This document shows positions 57,625-64,000 of a stretch of 64,000 nt of DNA, in pieces (positions within the stretch are counted from its first letter, which is position 1; every line of letters starts with the position of its first letter). The stretch is from positions 6,696,001-6,760,000 of the forward strand of contig JAPVLO010000138.1 of NCBI GenBank assembly GCA_027257055.1, written 5' to 3'. Both the position numbers and the translations under genes were made by a program. This stretch comes from Cephalopachus bancanus. Taxonomy: Eukaryota > Chordata > Mammalia > Primates > Tarsiidae. Under the pieces are notes generated by a model that saw only the letters and a list, made by a program, of their open reading frames with translations, was not told the DNA's origin and searched no databases.

Positions 57625-57627
57625 TTT
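57561..57627. repeat. (TTTA)n tetranucleotide array (Alu tail)
   Basis: About 16-17 perfect TTTA units in the tail position of the inverted Alu. Confidence 0.97.
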
Positions 57628-57789
57628 TGAGTTGGAGTCTCACTCGGTCGCCCAGACCGGAGTGCAGTGGCTGCTCCTGGCCACCGCAGCCTCGACCTGC
57701 TGGGCTCCGGCGATCCTTCCGCCTCAGCCTTCCGAGTAGTCGGAATTACAGGCGCATAATCCCGCGCTTTTGGGAGGCTAAGGTGAGTG
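57561..57789 (-). mobile_element. Alu with inverted 5' end and (TTTA)n tail
   Basis: A reversed (TTTA)n tail (57561-57627) is followed by a reversed right arm ('gaccggagtgcagtggctgc') to 'attacaggcgc' at about 57755. The sequence then flips to the Alu sense strand ('ataatcccgcgcttttggga', 'ggctaaggtgagtgg'). Flanks are gatcttttattta (57556-57568) and gatcttatattta (57790-57802), an imperfect 13-bp TSD partly shared with the tail. The middle of the Alu is missing. Confidence 0.88.
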
Positions 57790-57923
57790 GATCTTATATT
57801 TAGAAAAACCTAGACCTCACCAAGAAACTCTTAGAACTAATAAACAAAGTTGGTAAAGTTGCAGGATACAAAATCAACATACAAAAATCAGTAGTGTTTC
57901 TTTATGCTAAGAAAAAGAAAGCA

Positions 57924-58224
57924 GACGGGCTCGGTGGCTCAGCCTGTAATCCCGCCCCTTTGGGAGGCTGAGGTGAGTGGATTGCCTGAGCCCACGGGTT
58001 CGAGACCCGCCTGGGCAGTGAGACCTCATCTGTACAATAAGTCAAAAAATCAGCCGGGAGTGGTCGCGCGCGCCTGTAATTCGGCCACTTGGAAGGCTGA
58101 GGCGGAAGGATCGCCGGAGCCCAGCAGGTCGAGGCTGCTGTGGCTGCTACCGGCCACAGAACTCCAGTCTGGGCGACAGAGTAAGACTACAACTCAAAAA
58201 AAAAAAAAAAAAAAAAAAAAAGAA
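57924..58224 (+). mobile_element. Young Alu with perfect TSD, inside L1
   Basis: Sense Alu 'gacgggctcggtggctcagc' to a long A-tail. Right arm 'ctgctaccggccacagaact', compact left arm 'cctgggcagtgagacctc'. Perfect 15-bp TSD aagaaaaagaaagca at 57909-57923 and 58225-58239. The host L1 reads through cleanly once it is removed. CpG content is high. Confidence 0.96.
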
Positions 58225-59489
58225 AAGAAAAAGAAAGCAAGCACTCCCATTTACAAAGCTACAAAAAATTCTTAGGAATAAGTTTAGTGAAAGATCTATA
58301 CATAAAAACTATTAAAAACTGATAAAAGAAAATGAAGAAACAAAATAGTAGAAAGATGTCTCTTGTCCGTGAATTAGAATAATTAATATTGTTAAATGTT
58401 TACACTACCCAAAGCAACCTACAGTTTCAATACAATCTCTATCAAAATACCAATTAAATTTCTTACAAAAACAGAAAAAATAAGTATAAAATATATATGG
58501 AAACACAAAAGACTTTGAATAGCTAAAGCAATCTTGAGCAAAAAGAACAAAGCTGGAAGCATCACACCCTCTGACTTTAAAATAGACTATAAAAATACAG
58601 TAACCAAATTAGCATGATGCTGACATAAAAGTAGACATATAGACCAATGGAACAGCAAAGAGAACCCAGATATAAATCCATGCATTTACAATCAACTAAT
58701 TTCCAGCAAAGGCACCAAGAACATACATTGGGGAAAAGACATTCTCTTTAATAAGTGGGCCTGAGAAAACTGAATGCCCTTATGTAGAAGAATGAAACTA
58801 GATCCCTACCTTTTACCATATACCAAAATCAACTCAAAATGGATGAAAAACTTAAATGCAAGACCTGAAACAGTTAGAAAAAAAATTGACAAAATGCTGC
58901 AGGACACTGGTCTGGGCAAAGACATTTTAGCATAAACAACAAATGCAAACATAGACAAATGGAATTATGTCAAGCTAGAAAACCCTATAAAACAAAGGAA
59001 TAAAGTCACAAAGTGAAGAGCTAACCTACAGAATGGAAGAAAATTTTGCAAACTCTCCATTTGACAAGGGCTCAATAACTAGAATATGTAAAGAATGTAA
59101 ACAACACGATAGAAAAAGCAAATAAGACCCAGTAATACAATATAAATGAGCAAAAGACCTGAATAGACATTTCTTCTGTAACCAACAAGGAATATAAAAA
59201 AATGCTCAATATTACTATTCATCAGACAAATGCAAATCAAAACTATAATCAGATATTATCTCTCCTTGGTAACAATTGCTTTTACCAAAAAGACAGGGAT
59301 TATCAGATACTGGCGAGGACATGACTAAAGAAGAATCCTCCTACAATGTTGGTGGGAACGTAACATAATACAGCCAACACAGAAAATGGCATAAAGATTG
59401 CTCAAAAAATAAAATATATATATATGAAACTTCCATATGAACCAGTAATCCCACTACTGGGTATATATCCAAAAGAAAAGCAATCAATC

Positions 59490-60592
59490 TTTTTTTTGTT
59501 GCTGTTGTTTTTAAGTTGAGTATTCATATCTTATTCTTTTACCAACACTTAATGTATATATTTATTATTTATTTTGTTTATTATTTTCTTTAATCATTTT
59601 TTCCTTTATTTTAAAAATGTGGGGTACAATTCAGGGTTATATATACAAATGTTCATTATGCAGTTACCCTTGCTGATGAGCTGTGCCCCTCCTCCCCCTG
59701 GCAGTTTCCCTCAAATGCCAATCCTACACCCCCTTCCCTGGCAGTTCCCTACTACTGCCAATCTCGTTCTTATAGTATTATGAAAATTGTTCAAGATCCA
59801 CTTATGAGTAAGAACATATGGTACTCTATTCTTTGTTTCTGTGATAAGATCCCTGAGTATGATAGACTCTAAGTCCATCCAAGTTGCTGTGAAGTTCATA
59901 TGTTTGCCCTTATTTATGGCTGCATAATATTCCACTGTGTATATGTACCACATTTTTTTTTTATCCAGTGCAGCGTCAATGGGCAGCATGGTTGTTTCCA
60001 TGTTTTTTGCTATTGTGAATACAGCTGCAACAAACATACCTGTGCAGGGATCATTTTGGTAGAATGACTTGAGTTCCTCTGTGTATCTTCTCAATAGGGA
60101 GATTTCTGGATCACATGAAAGGTCAATTTCTAGTTCTTTCAGAAATCGCTACACTGTCTTCCAAAGAGGTTGCATTAGTTTGCATCCTCACCAGCAGTGC
60201 AGCAGTGCTCCTTTTTCTCTGCATCCTCGCCAGCATCTGTTGCTATTTGTTTTATTTATTTTTTATTTATTTATTTTTTTTTGAGTCGGAGTCTCACTCT
60301 GTCGCCCAGACTGGAGAGCAGTGGCCGCAGCCTCGCCTACTGGGCTCTGGCGATCCTTCCGCCTCAGCTTCCAAGTAGCTAGAATTACAGGCATGCACTA
60401 CCACGCCCGGCTGATTTTTTGATTTATTGTAGAGATGAGGTCTCGCTGCCCAGGCGGGTCTTGAACCCGCGGGCTCAGGCAATCCACTCACCTCAGCCTC
60501 CCAAAGGCGCGGGATTACAGGCTGAGCCACCGAGCCCGACTCGCTATTTGTTTTATTAATGATGGCTATTCTTACTGGGGTTAGGTGGTCTC
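59490..60592 (-). mobile_element. Younger L1 (3' end type A), inverted, nested in older L1
   Basis: Reversed 3' UTR ('aatgtggggtacaattcagg', 'gcccctcctccccctggcag'), then ORF2 C-terminus to 'gatggctattcttactgggg' and 'ttaggtgg' at about 60592. The older L1 resumes there with 'tcttgaagagatatctgcat'. An Alu interrupts it at 60257-60542. The ORF2 frame (59711-60094) has MWYIYTVEYYAAINKGKHMN, typical of the L1 C-terminus. Confidence 0.92.
60257..60542 (-). mobile_element. Young Alu, inverted, with perfect TSD, third level of nest
   Basis: Reversed Alu with 'gagtcggagtctcactctgt', 'tcgctgcccaggcgggtctt' and end 'gagccaccgagcccgac'. The right arm has a short deletion ('gcagtggccgcagcctcgcc'). Perfect 15-bp TSD gctatttgttttatt at 60242-60256 and 60543-60557. 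Confidence 0.96.
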
Positions 60593-61259
60593 AATTTCTT
60601 GAAGAGATATCTGCATTCTGTGTTTATTGCAGTACTATTCACAATAACTGACACAGGGAAGAAACCTTAATGTCTTAATGTCCATCAATATATTAATGGG
60701 TAAAGAAAATATGGTACATATACACAATGGACTCTCATTCAAACATAAAAGAAATACAATTCTTTGGTCATTTGCAGCAACATAGATAATATCCTTCAGC
60801 AAATGGAAGGTATTAAGTTAAATAAGCCAAGCACAGAAAGACAAATACTGCATGTTCTCACTCGTACATGGGAGTTAAAAGGTAGATCTCATGAAGATAG
60901 CGGGCAGAATTTTGGTTACCAGATGCGGTGAAGGGAGGGGGGAGAGAAAGATGAAGAGATAATTGTTAATAGGTGCAAAAATACAATTAAATAGAAAAAA
61001 ATAAGTTATACTCAATAGTGCAGTAATAAAGTAATAGTAATAGCTCACTGTATATTTCAAAATCGATAGAAGAGAATTATATTTCCAGCACAAAGAAAAA
61101 AAGTTCGAGGTGAGGAATGTGCAAATTACCCTGATTTTGTCATCACACATTGTGTACATACATCAAAATAACTCACATACCCCTAAAATTTGTACTCCTA
61201 TGAATCATCAATTATAAAGTTTAAACAAATATTTTTTGGATATCAACTTTGTCACATAT

Positions 61260-61436
61260 CAGGGATTCTCACTCTCTAGTTGCACATTAGACTAATCTAG
61301 AAGCCATTTAAAAATACTGATAGACCTTGCCTAATCCTAAAACAACTGATGCAGATTTCTGGTGATGAAGCCCACCATAGGTATCTTTATAATACTCGGT
61401 ATTGATTCTGAGAAAATTGAAGTTTGAGAACTACTG
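61260..61436 (+). mobile_element. MER5-like hAT DNA transposon remnant
   Basis: 'agggattctcactctctagt', 'tgcacattagactaatctag', 'aagccatttaaaaatactga' and the end 'aagtttgagaactactgg' follow the MER5A pattern. About 177 bp, similar size to the copy at 32067. Confidence 0.75.
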
Positions 61437-64000
61437 GAGACCTCATGAATTAGATTTACTTTGGTTAGAGCTTGGAGCTTCTTTTAAGTTAATTTCATCA
61501 TTTTGTGAGTCACGGTTTGTGAGATAAATCTCTAAATAGTGTCTAATATTTGTATGTGTGTAAAATTGATGAATTATCAAAATCCGTGGAGGACCCATAA
61601 AATCATTTCCCCATTCTAAGAAAGTGTGTTTTAAAAACCATAATACAGATTTATTCTTGTGCAGTTTTATTGAGCATACATACTCAGAAAGTGAATACAT
61701 CAAAGTTAATATCAGACAAATATTTATCTTTTATCACAATCAACACTTGTGAAAGAAAGTAAGCAACAGCAACAGTATATTCTTATATTTTTATAAAATA
61801 TATACGTTGTATGTCCTCATAAAATGGGAATGATGCCAATTCGTATTAAAAATACATTCCTAAATTATTTAAAGTGCTACCAGTAGTATTTTAAATGCTG
61901 CCAATTTTATAATTTGAGGTTTTTATAGTACTAATAAAGCCGTGATATAGGTAACATTCCTGGTTAACATAATAATGAAAACAAAAACAAAACAAATAAA
62001 CAAACATATTTGCTTTATGAGACCACACAATATGGCGGTTTGCTTCATGATCCCTGGACCAAAACACTTTAAATGTCATCTCAACTGTTTGATATCTGTG
62101 TGAATTGAGCCAAGTTACTTATCCAGGAAATGGAGGTATGAATACTCAAAGTAGTTTTTAATATTAAATAAGATTTTATAGGTAAAGCAATCAGAACATT
62201 ATCTTGTTCGTTATAAATATTAAAACCATTTTTGCTCTTGCTATTTCAAAATTCAAGCATATTGTTATGAAAAGTACCAATAAAGTTTATATGCTTACCA
62301 TTTTCACCTATAGATGTAATGTATGAGTCTGGGAACCAAAGTAGAAGTAGAAATAGCTCTGCTTACCCTTACTTTCAATGTCCAACTTGGGAATTATACG
62401 CTTTCTGTTTCCACAACTTTAGGCTAAGTATGTCTAGAAGTTCTATTGCCAGATGGATAATACTTTCACCAGGGAAAATAGAAAGAATTCTATTAAACTA
62501 TAAGCCATAGTTACTGTTTCTTTGCCTCGGGCTTAAGTGCCAAGAGACCAACTAGAAATGAAAAAAAAAAAATCTATCTTTTTAGGAATGAAATATTCTA
62601 TTCTTCAGAAAGACGTAAGATTTGTAAAATGGGGACAGAAATAAAATATTTTTCTTCAAGATCATCTATTAGGACCTTTCTTGATGTTCTGTTTCTTAAA
62701 TTCAACAAGTACAGCAGCTTGAGACTGTATACAACTTGGTTACCAAGGGCCACCAGAGAAGTGGATCATTCAGAGAAAAAGGCCTGGGTCATGCCCACCA
62801 GTTAAATCTCTTAGATCAGAAGAAATGCTATTCAAAGTTAATGGGAATCTAGAATGGGTCATATAGGAGACAGACCAGCTACTATGACAGGGGTTGCATT
62901 TTTTTTAAAAAGAAACTTTTCTCTTAAAAGCTTCTCTAGAAATGGAAACTCCCAGAAACCCGAAGAACTAGGATGAATTTACTTTGCAAATAGAGTAAAC
63001 TTACTCTATGAAGAAAGTGGATATAAGAAAAGGAAAGAGTAAGCTGTCTTGTAGTCATCACTAGAAAAAGAAAATTGTAAATAAATACAGGAGTGCACTG
63101 GGGAGGAGGGGTGGGGCGAATGGTCCTCCAAATAAACCAGATGGATGGTTTTAAAAAGTTGCTAACAAACAAAAACAACATGTCTACTCTATTGAAGAAC
63201 AGTAATATTACTTACAGAACCTAAGTGAAATGCCAGATATTGAAGCTCCTCCATGATTTATTGATTGTCCTGGAATAAAGTTGGAAAGCAGTAGATAAAT
63301 CTTTACCCAGACTAAAATATTTATTATAAAGAGTTATGCTTATATTAATAACTAAGCTATTCATAAGAACTCTGTTAAGAGAGGCCTACAAAAATTATGA
63401 CCCCTCAGTAAATAAATTTTTAGTATGACTGTGGTACTTGCCATTTATTTGGGGAAACAGTTTGGCACACAAATATTCCCAAAACAAAAGATTGAATTTT
63501 TCGGCAGAGAACTCAGAGTATCAATAATATCTGCAAGTTTTCTCCTAGAAAATTTTGTCATGTGTCAACATAAGGTCTTATAACTTTATGTGAAAGTATA
63601 TTTATCAGTATATGTATCATTGCAACAATTCTATCTATAGCTCATCAACTTTTAGCAGCACATGTCATCATTTTAAAAACATATCCACTAAGGCTTCCTT
63701 TGTCAATAGTTTCCCAACCCTTATTTTTATACCTTTGAACACACTACCTAAGACAGATCAAAATTTCATCAGCAATCATAGCATTTTGGTGATTTGAATC
63801 CCATAAATATTTTTATGAAAGTCTCATCACAAAGATATTTATTTAAATGAATACAATTAGTATAATGTTTCAGATTCATTAAAGTTAATTTATTCAGTTA
63901 CTGCTTGTGATATATAGTCATTTTAAAAATTAGCACAAGCACTTTAACTTGCAAAATAAATTTCCCAATTGATTGTACTGAACTTTGGGAAACCTTGATG
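61437..64000. other. Unassigned AT-rich sequence to window end
   Basis: No repeat family or gene recognised in 2.5 kb. A purine-rich stretch at 63090-63118 ('ggggaggaggggtggggcg') stands out. No coding frame has a recognisable domain. Confidence 0.45.

Larger units (their letters stand above)
55870..61230 (+). mobile_element. Older L1 with inverted 5' segment, carrying nested Alus and an L1
   Basis: From about 56955 to 61230 it is sense L1 ORF2 (RT region onward) and 3' UTR, for example 'aacaaaatactagcaaacag' and 'atagaccaatggaacagcaa', with the end near 61200. The part at 55870-56945 is the same kind of L1 in reverse, covering ORF2 upstream of the RT core. Its outer end codes SGPDEFTAEFYEKFKEELI, just upstream in L1 of where the sense part begins. 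That geometry indicates a 5' inversion. It is interrupted by Alus at 57561 and 57924 and by an inverted L1 at about 59490-60592. All frames are broken. Confidence 0.85.

Overview
The window is non-coding DNA from a primate genome and is saturated with nested retrotransposons. I find no intact protein-coding gene, no tRNA or rRNA gene, no CRISPR array and nothing prokaryotic. Every open reading frame I inspected is either an LTR/L1/Alu relic or a chance frame in AT-rich DNA. The Alu elements are 7SL-derived dimers, which makes this a primate. Their consensus (left arm with 'ggctcggtggctcagcctgtaatcccg', right arm with 'ccggctactcggaaggctgaggcgg' and 'gagcggccactgcactccagtctggg') is neither the anthropoid AluS/Y type, nor the lemur type, nor the tRNA-fused loris/galago type. 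By elimination I favour a tarsier; this is inference from memory of the families, not a search.

Layout. 1-3962: the 5' two thirds of an inverted L1 with two inverted Alus in it, ending in an L1 5' UTR. 3963-6480: unassigned AT-rich DNA. 6480-9215: two inverted L1s, one with an internal ORF2 deletion. 9349-10058: an ERV1-type solo LTR. 10.4-17.4 kb: Alus, an MLT2-like LTR, an L2 remnant and a short L1, ending in a young CpG-rich Alu. 17.9-20.0 kb: half an L1 with a (TG)n tract. 20683-20844: a full-length U1 snRNA retropseudogene. 21-29 kb: Alus, old L1s, L2 and an LTR. 30.3-31.25 kb: an old Alu split by an L1 piece that has no tail. 31.49-31.7 kb: a telomere-repeat patch followed by an A-run and a (GGAA)n tract. 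32-42 kb: mostly quiet AT-rich DNA with a MER5-like element, two dinucleotide arrays and a few Alus/L1s. 43.4-48.4 kb: an LTR cluster, including a three-level nest (MLT1D, then an ERV1 LTR, then a twin-primed L1). 49.3-53.8 kb: old L1, Alu and two MLT1 LTRs, one split by an L1. 55.87-61.23 kb: a large old L1 with an inverted 5' end, carrying two Alus and a younger L1 that itself carries an Alu. 61.4-64 kb: unassigned.

Nothing here works together as a gene set. The interest lies in insertion mechanisms readable from target-site duplications (TSDs), inversions and tails. The strongest candidate for something unusual is the telomere-repeat patch at 31.49 kb. Its G-strand is in TERRA sense, it is followed by an A-run, and it sits between near-identical direct repeats, as a reverse-transcribed telomeric RNA would. 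Other notable items are an Alu with an inverted 5' end, an L1 fragment with signs of endonuclease-independent insertion, and a 38-40 bp minisatellite inside an LTR. Family names are from memory of consensus sequences; boundaries are usually good to within about 10 bp where a TSD is given, and worse elsewhere.
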